This document shows positions 25,855 to 34,554 of a stretch of 64,000 nucleotides of DNA, one piece after another. How positions within the stretch are numbered: the stretch's first letter is position 1; each line of letters begins with the position of its first letter. The notes beneath the pieces were generated by a model. The model made no database searches, was not told the origin of the DNA, and saw only the letters and a list, made by a program, of their open reading frames with translations. Source of the stretch: Ruminococcaceae bacterium UBA2854 (GTDB taxonomy: Bacteria > Bacillota > Clostridia > Oscillospirales > Acutalibacteraceae); assembly GCA_002350765.1 (NCBI GenBank), contig DEFK01000037.1:4388-68387 (forward strand), written 5' to 3'. A program made the translations under genes and the position numbers.

Positions 25855-27102
25855 TTATTCATATAAGGGATATTTAGCGCAGATTTCTTCTACACCCGCT
25901 CTTACCTTATCGGCGTTAGCGTCGAAGTCTTTAAGTACGAGAGTAATGTACTCCGCGATTTTATCCATATCATCTTCCTTTAAGCCTCTTGTTGTAACAG
26001 CGGCTGTACCGATACGTACGCCCGAGGTTACGAACGGAGAAAGCGGCTCGTTGGGGATTGTGTTCTTATTAACGGTAATATAGCACTCGTCAAGACGAGC
26101 TTCAAGCTCTTTACCCGTAACGCCTGTATCTCTTAAATCCATAAGGAGCACGTGGTTATCAGTACCGCCCGATACGAGCTTGTTACCGCGCTTTATAAGA
26201 CCGTCGGCGAGAGCCTTACAGTTCTTTACAATCTGCTCGGCGTACTCTTTAAACTCGGGCTTCATAGCCTCGCCGAAGCATACAGCCTTGGAAGCGATAG
26301 TGTGCATTAAAGGACCGCCCTGTGTTCCTGGGAATACAGCCTTGTTAATATCCTTGGCGTACTTTTCTTTCATAAGAATAAGACCGCCTCGGGGACCTCT
26401 TAATGTTTTATGGGTTGTTGTAGTTACGAAATCACAGTAAGGAACAGGGTTCGGATGAACTCCGCCCGCTACTAAGCCCGCGATATGAGCCATATCTACC
26501 ATAAGGTAAGCTCCTACCTCGTCGGCGATTTCTCTAAGCTTCGGGAAATCAATTACACGGGGATACGCGCTCGCGCCCGCTACGATAAGCTTGGGCTTGC
26601 ACTCTTTGGCAGTTTCTAAAACCTTGTCGTAATCTATGTAGTGGGTTTCAGGATCAACGCCGTAAGCTACGAAGTTAAAGTATTTACCCGAGATATTAAC
26701 GGGTGAGCCGTGAGTAAGATGTCCACCCTCGTTAAGGTTCATACCCATAACCGTGTCGCCCGGGTTAAGCATAGCGAAGTAAACCGCTGTGTTAGCCTGA
26801 GCTCCCGAATGGGGCTGTACGTTAGCCGCCTCAGCTCCGAAAAGCTTGCAGGCTCTGTCACGGGCGATATTCTCTACAACGTCTACGCACTGGCATCCGC
26901 CGTAGTAACGCTTACCCGGTAAACCCTCGGCATACTTGTTGGTAAGAACAGAACCCATAGCCGCCATAACAGGCTCGCTTACTATATTCTCGCTCGCGAT
27001 AAGCTCGAGGTTTCTTCTCTGACGGGCAAGCTCGTCCGCCATAGCGTTACCGATTTCGGGATCATACTGCTTTAAAAGCTCGATGTTTTGCATTTCCTTC
27101 AT
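25855..27102 (-). CDS. glyA: Serine hydroxymethyltransferase
   Basis: A 415-residue PLP enzyme interconverting serine and glycine with tetrahydrofolate. Motifs: LELIASENIVS, GLPGKRYYGGC, VQPHSGAQANTAVY, DMAHIAGLVAGG and the PLP lysine in TTTTHKTLRGPRGG. AAGGAG precedes the ATG. dusB lies 29 nt upstream. Confidence 0.98.
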   Translation of the reverse strand: MKEMQNIELLKQYDPEIGNAMADELARQRRNLELIASENIVSEPVMAAMGSVLTNKYAEGLPGKRYYGGCQCVDVVENIARDRACKLFGAEAANVQPHSGAQANTAVYFAMLNPGDTVMGMNLNEGGHLTHGSPVNISGKYFNFVAYGVDPETHYIDYDKVLETAKECKPKLIVAGASAYPRVIDFPKLREIADEVGAYLMVDMAHIAGLVAGGVHPNPVPYCDFVTTTTHKTLRGPRGGLILMKEKYAKDINKAVFPGTQGGPLMHTIASKAVCFGEAMKPEFKEYAEQIVKNCKALADGLIKRGNKLVSGGTDNHVLLMDLRDTGVTGKELEARLDECYITVNKNTIPNEPLSPFVTSGVRIGTAAVTTRGLKEDDMDKIAEYITLVLKDFDANADKVRAGVEEICAKYPLYE

Positions 27103-27131
27103 TTTGATTACTCCTTATCTTTCCAAAATTC

Positions 27132-28094
27132 CTATATGCTGTTTAAAACTCTGTCAATCAGAGAGTACATATCGTCCAGTGTACAAACTCTACCCGCGTC
27201 ATTCCTGAAAGAAGCCGCTCCTCTAAAGCCCTTTAAGTACCATGAAATCTGCTTTCTCGACTGGAGCATACCCATTTTCTCTCCCTTGTATTTACATACA
27301 AGCTCGATATGGGAGGCCATAATTTTCATCCTTTTCTCGGGTTCGGGAGGAGAAATTATAATTCCTTTTTCGAAATATTCATTCAGGATTTTAAAAATCC
27401 ACGGCGCGCCGAGTGAAGCTCTCGCTATCATAAGACCGTCACAGCCTGTATAGTCAAGCATTCTTTTGGCGCTATTTACATCCTTAATATCGCCGTTGCC
27501 TATAACGGGGATGTCAAGGCTGTTTTTAACTTCTTTTATTATATCAAGGTCGCATTGACCTGAATAATACTGCTTACGCGTGCGTCCGTGAACAATAACG
27601 CAGTCCGCGCCGTTTAATTCGCAGGCTTTCGCTACCTCCACGGCTGTAATGGTATTATCGTCAAAGCCCTTTCGGATTTTAACGGTAACGGGGATATTCA
27701 CCGCGCTTTTTACTGCGTTTACGATTTCTCCGCATAAGGCGGGATTTTTCATAAGAGCCGCTCCGCTTCCGTTATTCGCTATCTTAGGCGCGGGACAGCC
27801 CATATTTATATCAACAATATCGGCGTTAGCCTTTTCGGCGAGCTTAGCGGCGTTAGCGATAATATCGGGCTCGCTGCCGAAAATCTGAATAGCGCAGGGA
27901 TGTTCATCCCCGCTCAGCTCCATAAGCTCGAAGCTTTTCTTATCATTAAAGCTCAAAGCCTTAGCCGATACCATTTCAGTCTCGCAGTAACCCGCTCCGA
28001 AATCTCTACAAACCTTACGGAAAGCCATATCCGTAACTCCCGCTATAGGAGCTAAAGCAACAGGCGGGTTAATTTCGACATTTCCTATCTTCAT
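27132..28094 (-). CDS. dusB: tRNA-dihydrouridine synthase
   Basis: A 320-residue FMN TIM-barrel enzyme reducing uridine to dihydrouridine in tRNA D-loops. Motifs: PPVALAPIAGVTDMAFR, DINMGCPAPKIANNGSGAALM (catalytic Cys), VKIRKGFDD, VHGRTRKQYYSG and IPVIGNGDI. The family pattern fits the DusB group. Its ATG overlaps the upstream gene's TAA by one base. Confidence 0.95.
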   Translation of the reverse strand: MKIGNVEINPPVALAPIAGVTDMAFRKVCRDFGAGYCETEMVSAKALSFNDKKSFELMELSGDEHPCAIQIFGSEPDIIANAAKLAEKANADIVDINMGCPAPKIANNGSGAALMKNPALCGEIVNAVKSAVNIPVTVKIRKGFDDNTITAVEVAKACELNGADCVIVHGRTRKQYYSGQCDLDIIKEVKNSLDIPVIGNGDIKDVNSAKRMLDYTGCDGLMIARASLGAPWIFKILNEYFEKGIIISPPEPEKRMKIMASHIELVCKYKGEKMGMLQSRKQISWYLKGFRGAASFRNDAGRVCTLDDMYSLIDRVLNSI

Positions 28095-28699
28095 TAACGC
28101 CTTACATCCTTATCGAGGAACGAGTTATACTTATGGTTAGTATAATAATCATCGCCGAGCAGACGCTGTTTATTTCCTGTAATCTTATTTCCCTCGCCGT
28201 AGCGGTGCTTACCCGCTCCGCCTGTATAGTTGGATTTATTGCTAATTATAACAATCGCTATAGTAAGCAGTCCTACTATTACACACGCCCAGCTCGCGTA
28301 GCCGTAAGTCAGGTCTTTATTCGGCTCGGGTTTAACAACCACGGCTGTCGGGTCCTCTTCGGTTACAGCTTCGGGCAGGAAGATATCTTCAAATTCGGTA
28401 GGTCTTTCGACATTGTTAATAACTTTTTTCGTCTCAGGCTCGGTCGTCTCAACAATCTCTTCTTCAGTTATCTGAGCTTCGGTTTCAACGGGAGCTTCTG
28501 TTTCGACTGGTGGAGGATCGGTTTCTACGGGAGCTTCGGTTTCGACAGGAGCTTCTGTCTCAATCTGCTGTTCCGTTACTACTTCAACGTTATCATCTTC
28601 TTCCTCGCCTACAGCGAAAACCGCGTAAAACGAGGTAGAAATAACCGCCAGTATAATAGCCGCTACCGCAATCCTTCCTAATATATTTTTCAACTTCAT
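28094..28699 (-). CDS. Acidic Pro/Glu/Thr-rich bitopic membrane protein, function unknown
   Basis: 201 residues: an N-terminal hydrophobic segment (about 8-30), an acidic stretch of repeats (ETEAPVETEAPVETDPPPVE and similar, about 40-95), a second transmembrane helix (about 135-158) and a basic cytoplasmic tail rich in Lys, Asn and Tyr. The repeats look like an extracytoplasmic spacer. I know no family. It sits between spoIIP (49 nt) and dusB (1 nt overlap), so it might be transcribed with the sporulation genes, but nothing in it shows a sporulation role. Confidence 0.75.
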   Translation of the reverse strand: MKLKNILGRIAVAAIILAVISTSFYAVFAVGEEEDDNVEVVTEQQIETEAPVETEAPVETDPPPVETEAPVETEAQITEEEIVETTEPETKKVINNVERPTEFEDIFLPEAVTEEDPTAVVVKPEPNKDLTYGYASWACVIVGLLTIAIVIISNKSNYTGGAGKHRYGEGNKITGNKQRLLGDDYYTNHKYNSFLDKDVRR

Positions 28700-28748
28700 A
28701 CATAAAACTCCAAAATACCCATTTTATTACAGATAGCATTATATCAAA

Positions 28749-29837
28749 TTAATATGAATTTTGCAATACTTCTGAGAGCGCTTTACCTAATAATTTTCCC
28801 GAATATTTCGCTTCATCCAATGTATTTCCGTCCGCGCCGACCTCAATAAGCAAAGATCCCGTGTTAACATTCATATTATAAGCGAAGTTTCCGAAGTCCA
28901 GCGGACGCGTCATACCGCTGTATCTGGTTTCACATTCCTTTTGGAGTTTTAAGGCAAATCGCAGATTATAATTCCAGTTCGGGAAGTCGTATATTCCGCC
29001 CGGGTCATAGCCCGAAAGTATCATAATCTGCGCGCCTTTTTTACCCTGGTAAGAAAATGTCGGCTTAATTTTATATGTATCGGAGCCGATTGAGTCACGA
29101 TGAATATCGAGAGTAACCTTTATATTCGGGTATTGTTTAAGGTATTTTTCGATTGTTTTACGGCTTCGGCTGTAGCTTCCCGTATATAATTCATCGTGGT
29201 TAGTTCTGTCGTGGACTACTCCTATACCCGCGTTTTTCAGCTGTTTCTCGATTTCATCTCCCACCTGGGTTATATTATATCGGTTATCCTTAGTCCGAGG
29301 GTAAAAATCGGAATAATAATAACCGAGATCGCAGTCGATAAAGCTCTCGCTTGTATGGGTATGGTATATCAGAACCTGTACGTCATCATTTTTATCAAGC
29401 TTAAATCCTAAGCTCTTTTTAAGAGTTTCACCGATATTTAAATCGTACGACGTATTATTCTTAACATAAAAATTATCGTACCTCTTTCCCCCTACCCTGT
29501 ACTGCTTAGAATAAATCGGGTACTTCTTTTTACCGCTGTGGGATGAAAAGGTGTTGTAATACTTTTCCGAAAAATTTGAGGATGTCGATGGCTTTTCGGT
29601 CGGAGGCTGGGTTTCGGAGGTTTTTGTTTTAGATTTTTTTACAACACGCTTTGTTTTACGTGTTTGTGAGATAGTATAATTGCCCTTAGACATTGTTAAA
29701 GCCGCCGCCATTACCGCGACATCTTCCCCACCCGAATATATTGATATACGCTCATATAGCGAGAATAAGGCTATTGATACAAGCACAAGGGCTAAGGAAG
29801 AATATGCCGCTTTTCTAAGTTTTCCGCTAATTTTCAA
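28749..29837 (-). CDS. spoIIP: Stage II sporulation protein P family
   Basis: A 362-residue SpoIIP-type peptidoglycan hydrolase with an N-terminal membrane helix (about 12-29), a Lys/Thr/Ser linker and the catalytic domain from about 115. Signatures: VQVLIYHTHTSESF, VTLDIHRDS, and LLIEVGADGNTLDEA near the end. SpoIIP cleaves septal peptidoglycan during engulfment with SpoIID and SpoIIM. Location directly after gpr is conserved in Clostridia and Bacilli. Confidence 0.94.
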   Translation of the reverse strand: MKISGKLRKAAYSSLALVLVSIALFSLYERISIYSGGEDVAVMAAALTMSKGNYTISQTRKTKRVVKKSKTKTSETQPPTEKPSTSSNFSEKYYNTFSSHSGKKKYPIYSKQYRVGGKRYDNFYVKNNTSYDLNIGETLKKSLGFKLDKNDDVQVLIYHTHTSESFIDCDLGYYYSDFYPRTKDNRYNITQVGDEIEKQLKNAGIGVVHDRTNHDELYTGSYSRSRKTIEKYLKQYPNIKVTLDIHRDSIGSDTYKIKPTFSYQGKKGAQIMILSGYDPGGIYDFPNWNYNLRFALKLQKECETRYSGMTRPLDFGNFAYNMNVNTGSLLIEVGADGNTLDEAKYSGKLLGKALSEVLQNSY

Positions 29838-29892
29838 ATTACCACCCGCATTTTACATCTTTCTATAATCTATGCGGAAAGTACAGGCAGTA

Positions 29893-30777
29893 TTACAACA
29901 GCGCCTCTATTAAACCGATATCAACGTCATTATGGAGAGCGACGTTCAGCGACAGGGATATAAGCCTGCTAGCACGGTCTATAAGCAAATCTATCTCCTT
30001 TGGAGTAACGACCATCTTTCTGTTATCAGGGCTTAAAAGCTCGCTTAAATCGTTGGATGTTTTTTCATCGTCAACATCAAGTAAATCTGATACAAGCGTT
30101 ACGGCGTCTACAACCGTCGGTACTCCGAGCGCTATTACGGGTACGCCTACGGAATCGCTCGTTATTTTCTGACGATGATTTTGCACTCCCGCTCCAGGGG
30201 AAATACCCGTATCGCTTATCTGGAGCGTACAGCCGAGCCTTGAGAGCCGTCTTGACGCGAGCGCGTCTATTACGACAAGCGCGGTCGGTCGTACCTTTTT
30301 TATAATACTGTCAATATACTCGAAGGTTTCGATACCCGTCTGTCCCGTAACCCCGGGGCTTAGAACCGCTACGGGACGCAGGCTGTCGAGCCCTGTACTC
30401 CTGGCGATTTCGCCCTTTATATGGCGCGTCGCTAAAACCCTGGAAACTGTTTTCGGCCCTAAAGCGTCAGGGGTTATTTCGGTATTGCCCAGTCCGCATA
30501 CAAGCACAAGCCCGTTTACGGGAAGAAGTCTTTTAATTTCTTTAGCGATAGTTTTTATACGCTCGTCGTCGCTTAAAAAATTATCGGTCATAGCGGGAAC
30601 GTCTATTGTGATATACGTACCTACCTCCTTTTTCAGCTTAACGCCCGCCTTATGATTCTTTACGTAAAGCCTGGAAATATCAAGTCCGTTTTCATTTCTT
30701 TCGCTGTACTCGACGCCTTGTATATCCGCTCCCGCGAGTTCCCGCGCCTCTACGGCTAAATCGGTTCTTTTTTCCAA
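29893..30777 (-). CDS. gpr: Spore germination protease
   Basis: A 294-residue Gpr aspartic-type protease that degrades small acid-soluble spore proteins at germination. Recognisable segments: RTDLAVEA at the N-terminus, VCGLGNTEITPDALGP, VLSPGVTGQTGIET, VIDALASR and DTGISPGAGVQNHR. The start codon is TTG (30777) with GGAGTG 5 nt upstream. Shorter than Bacillus Gpr (about 370) but typical of clostridial forms. Implies that the organism forms spores. Confidence 0.95.
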   Translation of the reverse strand: MEKRTDLAVEARELAGADIQGVEYSERNENGLDISRLYVKNHKAGVKLKKEVGTYITIDVPAMTDNFLSDDERIKTIAKEIKRLLPVNGLVLVCGLGNTEITPDALGPKTVSRVLATRHIKGEIARSTGLDSLRPVAVLSPGVTGQTGIETFEYIDSIIKKVRPTALVVIDALASRRLSRLGCTLQISDTGISPGAGVQNHRQKITSDSVGVPVIALGVPTVVDAVTLVSDLLDVDDEKTSNDLSELLSPDNRKMVVTPKEIDLLIDRASRLISLSLNVALHNDVDIGLIEALL

Positions 30778-30856
30778 GAAATCACTCCGTTTTCACATAG
30801 ATTTCGTTTTTATATATTATGGTATAATATGTATAAATATATACGCTTTTTTGGTA

Positions 30857-30886
30857 TTGAAACGGTTAAGTGTTTTATGCTATAAT
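30857..30886 (+). promoter_or_regulatory. Candidate promoter of dockerin protease gene
   Basis: TTGAAA (30857-30862), 18 nt, TATAAT (30881-30886). It would leave a very short leader before AGGTGG and the ATG at 30904. A second TATAAT at 30823 is an alternative -10 box. Confidence 0.45.
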
Positions 30887-30903
30887 AAATTCAGGTGGAT
30901 ATT

Positions 30904-32490
30904 ATGAAAGCATTATTTAAAATAACAACCGCGTTGTTAATAATTTTAACAATAACGGTTTCCGCGTTCAGCGCGGGCGCGGCTGAAATCACCCACAGTA
31001 ATCATCAAAAACAGTTTAAGAACAATTCGGGCGTTAAGTTCAAAAACAGCTTCGATACTTTAACTCTGCCCTCTAAATACAGCTCTAAGGACGAGGGGTT
31101 CTGTACAAGTGTTAAAAGACAAATCGGTGAAACCTGCTGGATATACTCCTCGGTTTCTTCGATAGAGTCAACCCTGCTTAGAAACAATCTTTTTACCTCT
31201 GATATCAGCACGGATTCCATCGACCGCTGGGGTTCAACGAGAGATAACGGCGAGGGCTGGATTCGCAACTTAAACGATGAGGGAACTACTTTAATTTCTA
31301 TGGGATATTTTACAAGCCGCGGCGGCCCTGTTGAAAACGGGAGCGATACCGTAAAGCACGCCGTCAACGCTATTTCCTATTATGAAAAAGGCGACAACAA
31401 CCTTATTAAACTCGCGATTATGAGAAACGGCGCGGTGACAAGCAGTTTTCTTACGGACAGCTACGCTTACAGCAAAGACCGAACCTCGTATTGTCTTACC
31501 GATGAAATAGAAGCGTATACAGGTCATTCTATTTCTGTTGTCGGCTGGGATGATAATTACAGCAAGGAGCACTTCGACAGAAATTATACCCCGAAAAACG
31601 ACGGCGCGTGGCTATGTAAAAACAGTTACGGCGAAAACTATAACACAATAGGCGGGTATCTCTGGATTTCTTACGAGGACTTTTTCCTTTTTAACAGCGA
31701 TTACTTCGACCCGAGCTTTTCGATTGAGAGAATCGAACCTGTAAAAAACGGCGAACACCTTTATCAGAATGAGGAATTCGGCGCTACATACAATTTTGGT
31801 TATATAAAAGACTCCGATATAACTTACTTTAACGTATTCGATTTTTCTAAGGAAGGCAACTGTCTTGAAAAGGTAATATTCGAGACTACTTCTCTTGGCG
31901 CTAAATACAACGTGTATTACACGCCTGTTGACAGCAGCGGTACTCCCGTTAATGACAGAAGCAAATGGCAGCTTATTAAAAAGGATACCGTAAACTACAA
32001 CGGCTATATATGCGTTGACACGGACAACACGGTTATCCCCGCTGAAAAAGGCGCTATCGCGGTTGAGATTAATACCGACGTCGCGAAATACAATGTTTCC
32101 AATAATCTCGGCGTAAGCGAATGGCTTAGAGACAGCACTTCAAAAACGATGCGATTTATGGACACCTGCGAAAGCGGCGAATCGTTCGTAACCTTTAACG
32201 GCGAGATCGTAGACGTTCGGGATTATTATATAAATGAACTCAACGACTATATAGGCGGTACGCTCGTTATAAAAGCGGTTACGAATAAAAAGGTCGATAC
32301 TACGGTAAAGGGCGACGTTGACTACAACGAAAGAGTTAATATAACGGACGCTACTTTAATTCAGAAGCACCTTTCGAAATCTAAGCTTTTAGAAAGTCAC
32401 AAGCTCAAAAACGCCGACTTCAATAACGACGGAAAGGTCGATATTAGAGATACGACCGCTATTCAGAAGCACATAGCAAAATTAGATTAA
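30904..32490 (+). CDS. Secreted papain-family (C1A) cysteine protease with dockerin
   Basis: 528 residues. Start taken as ATG 30904, 5 nt after AGGTGG; an in-frame GTG at 30895 lies within that ribosome binding site. Signal peptide (1-27). The C1A-like domain has KRQIGETCWIYSS (Cys78, with the oxyanion Gln at 73), GHSISVVGWDDNY (His208) and WLCKNSYGENY (Asn240). A beta-rich domain covers about 260-455. The C-terminal dockerin (about 464-528) has DVDYNERVNITD and DFNNDGKVDIRD loops and IQKH motifs. No clear prodomain is present. It would attach to a cohesin scaffold, an unusual cargo for a starch-degrading complex. Confidence 0.85.
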   Translation: MKALFKITTALLIILTITVSAFSAGAAEITHSNHQKQFKNNSGVKFKNSFDTLTLPSKYSSKDEGFCTSVKRQIGETCWIYSSVSSIESTLLRNNLFTSDISTDSIDRWGSTRDNGEGWIRNLNDEGTTLISMGYFTSRGGPVENGSDTVKHAVNAISYYEKGDNNLIKLAIMRNGAVTSSFLTDSYAYSKDRTSYCLTDEIEAYTGHSISVVGWDDNYSKEHFDRNYTPKNDGAWLCKNSYGENYNTIGGYLWISYEDFFLFNSDYFDPSFSIERIEPVKNGEHLYQNEEFGATYNFGYIKDSDITYFNVFDFSKEGNCLEKVIFETTSLGAKYNVYYTPVDSSGTPVNDRSKWQLIKKDTVNYNGYICVDTDNTVIPAEKGAIAVEINTDVAKYNVSNNLGVSEWLRDSTSKTMRFMDTCESGESFVTFNGEIVDVRDYYINELNDYIGGTLVIKAVTNKKVDTTVKGDVDYNERVNITDATLIQKHLSKSKLLESHKLKNADFNNDGKVDIRDTTAIQKHIAKLD

Positions 32491-32498
32491 ACGTTTAA

Positions 32499-32527
32499 AC
32501 GGTCAGCTTTCGCTGACCGTTTTTATA
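32499..32527 (+). terminator. Terminator of dockerin protease gene
   Basis: ACGGTCAGC / GCTGACCGT perfect 9 bp stem, TTTC loop, then TTTTTAT. Its U-tract runs into the convergent CHAP gene's stop region. Confidence 0.93.
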
Positions 32528-33302
32528 CAGAGGAAGTATAGTCAATTACACAGTAACCGACATTACCGTCGTAATACGCTTTCCCCCACGTATAGCCGTT
32601 TTCTTTAAAGAATGTTGTTATATAAATATCGCTTCCGTCAGGGATTACATCAATTATATCGGCGTTAATGCCCGCGTATTCCCTGAAATTCAATCCGTCA
32701 GCCGCGCTTATTCTACGCAGAGCGCCTAGGCGTTTATTATTCGAAACAAAATCGGACGGGTAAATATAGCCCTGGAACTCCCAGCCGCTTTGCCCTGGAT
32801 TCTTTTCGTAAATATCCGAATACGTAAGATAAAAACGCTCTCCGTTATACGCGGAATTTGAAAACGTGATAACGTCTCCGTCAATCTCCTCCACTACAGC
32901 GACGTGACCGCCGTACTCGTTATCGAAGCACGCAACCGCGCCGAGCTTAGGAGTATTACCGTAGGGATAGATTCTGTTAGCTTTATTATAGCCGTACCAG
33001 TCGCGGGCGTTGCCTGTAGATAGCCGAGGCTTGGTTTTCAACATTTCGTATACCCTGCCCCACGCGTACGCGGTACAATTTGGCATACCGAAACCGCTGT
33101 TGTAAAAAACATTTTCCTCATAATAATAACAGTTAGTATACTCGGGCGCTGTCATCCTAGGCTCGAAAACTCTGTCGTTTCGCCGCGTCAGACCGACTGA
33201 AGCGCATATAGCCGAAAGAATAACTCCCGCGCAAAGGACAGCCGCCGTACCCTTTTTAATTAAACTGTGAATATCAATTACCACCTTTTTATATGATAAC
33301 AA
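32523..33302 (-). CDS. Secreted CHAP-domain amidase/peptidase with C-terminal SH3-like domain
   Basis: About 259 residues: hydrophobic N-terminus (about 18-36), CHAP domain with MPNCTAYAWGR (Cys76) and YGGHVAVVEEI (His133), then a bacterial SH3-like domain (GLNFREYAGINADIIDVIPDGS, about 193-259). CHAP enzymes cleave peptidoglycan peptides. The start is uncertain: the TTG at 33302 lacks a ribosome binding site, while AAAAGGTGG lies inside the frame near codons 5-8, so a later rare start (such as GTG, or ATT about 8 nt further on) may be used. Confidence 0.8.
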   Translation of the reverse strand: MLSYKKVVIDIHSLIKKGTAAVLCAGVILSAICASVGLTRRNDRVFEPRMTAPEYTNCYYYEENVFYNSGFGMPNCTAYAWGRVYEMLKTKPRLSTGNARDWYGYNKANRIYPYGNTPKLGAVACFDNEYGGHVAVVEEIDGDVITFSNSAYNGERFYLTYSDIYEKNPGQSGWEFQGYIYPSDFVSNNKRLGALRRISAADGLNFREYAGINADIIDVIPDGSDIYITTFFKENGYTWGKAYYDGNVGYCVIDYTSSV

Positions 33303-33500
33303 TATTATGAGGAAAGATTTACTAATTATTCATTTTTTATTCACATATATTATTTACAAATCCAAAAAAGTTTCTTATAATAAACTAGACGGCGAGCCGC
33401 CGCTCCCAATCACGCCTTTGGAAAAGTTTGCTTATTTCAAAAGCCTTCTTAAACGGCGTGGTCTGAACAAAGCATTTTCTATTAAAAAAGGATGGTGTTT

Positions 33501-34346
33501 ATGTACCAATTAGCTAAAACCGTTAAAGACGTAAACGGCTTAGTAAAAGAGTTTCAAAAGCTGTTTTCTCCGAAGCACTTTATGGACTTAATATACTGCG
33601 GAGTGTTCATACTGGTAGCGCTTCTTTTGACTAAGATAGTAATTCAACTGTTAAAAAAATATTCGCAGAAAAAAGAAATTGACCCGTCGCTGACGAAATT
33701 CTTTGTCAGGGTTATATGGACAATCAGCATTGTTATTATAATAATGAAATTCCTCTCACTGCTCAATTTCTCGGGCGCGGGATTAATAGCGGCGTTCTCG
33801 GCGGCAGCCGCGGCGTTAGCTCTGGCTCTAAAGGATAACCTGACCGACATAACGGGCGGTATTGTTATTCTATTCACCAAGCCGTTTGTAACAGGTGATT
33901 TTATTGAATTCAGCGACCACAAGGGTTATGTCGAAAAGATAGACTTAATGCACACATATCTTCGTACATACGACGATACTAATGTTGTTATACCCAACAG
34001 ATGCTTAACAACGACAGAAGTTACCAATCACACAAAAAATCCCGAAGTCAGGGTTCAGATATTCGTACCGATAAGCTACGAGGAGGACGCTGATAAGGTT
34101 AAAACCATTATCCTAGGCGTTATCGGTAATATAGACAATATTATCGAGGACGAGAGGTTCACTCCACAGGTAAGGCTTGAACGATTCAGCGAGAGCTCGG
34201 TTGATTTAGTAGTAAGAGTCTGGACTAACTTTAAGAATTACTGGAAGGTTTACTACGCGCTTATGGAGGGTATAAAGAAAGAGTTCGAGCACCACAGCAT
34301 TGTTATTCCGTACAATCAGCTGGACGTACATCTTGATAAGAATTGA
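33501..34346 (+). CDS. mscS: Small-conductance mechanosensitive channel (MscS family)
   Basis: About 281 residues from the ATG at 33501, 8 nt after AAAGGA (an in-frame ATG at 33492 overlaps it). Three transmembrane helices, the last being the pore-lining Gly/Ala-rich FSGAGLIAAFSAAAAALALAL. GGIVILFTKPFVTGDFIEF and VVIPNR are typical of the MscS beta domain. It vents solutes on osmotic downshock. The stop codon lies inside the left inverted repeat of an intergenic element. Confidence 0.93.
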   Translation: MYQLAKTVKDVNGLVKEFQKLFSPKHFMDLIYCGVFILVALLLTKIVIQLLKKYSQKKEIDPSLTKFFVRVIWTISIVIIIMKFLSLLNFSGAGLIAAFSAAAAALALALKDNLTDITGGIVILFTKPFVTGDFIEFSDHKGYVEKIDLMHTYLRTYDDTNVVIPNRCLTTTEVTNHTKNPEVRVQIFVPISYEEDADKVKTIILGVIGNIDNIIEDERFTPQVRLERFSESSVDLVVRVWTNFKNYWKVYYALMEGIKKEFEHHSIVIPYNQLDVHLDKN

Positions 34347-34554
34347 AAATTGAGAATGAATGACGCATATTCAGCTTAAATTTATCAATACCCATTCATT
34401 CTCTACAGAATTAATAGCACCTAACGGTTTTAGCCGTCAGGTGCTTTTTTTACAAATTATTCGATTATCAATACAGTCGGTAAAAAGCGGTTGAGATATA
34501 TTTTATCTTTCCGCTCGACCAAAATTCTCAACTCTACATTCTCAATTCTCAATT
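34341..34554. mobile_element. 214 bp MITE-like element with 18 bp terminal inverted repeats
   Basis: Left end AATTGAAAATTGAGAATG (34341-34358) and the reverse complement of 34537-34554 match at 17 of 18. The interior has hairpins GAGAATGAATG/CATTCATTCTC (34352-34403), a terminator (34417-34451) and a GCGG...CCGC hairpin bounded by GTCGG/TCGACC-like ends. The mscS stop (34344-34346) and the ABC transporter stop (34542-34544) both fall in the inverted repeats. No ORF inside. Confidence 0.6.
34417..34451 (+). terminator. Terminator of mscS
   Basis: GCACCT(AACGG) / (CCGTC)AGGTGC stem followed by a run of seven T. Confidence 0.88.

Noticed and set aside
33307..33513. 68-codon frame between the CHAP gene and mscS
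   Set aside because: No ribosome binding site, mixed composition, and it overlaps the mscS start; no family resemblance.
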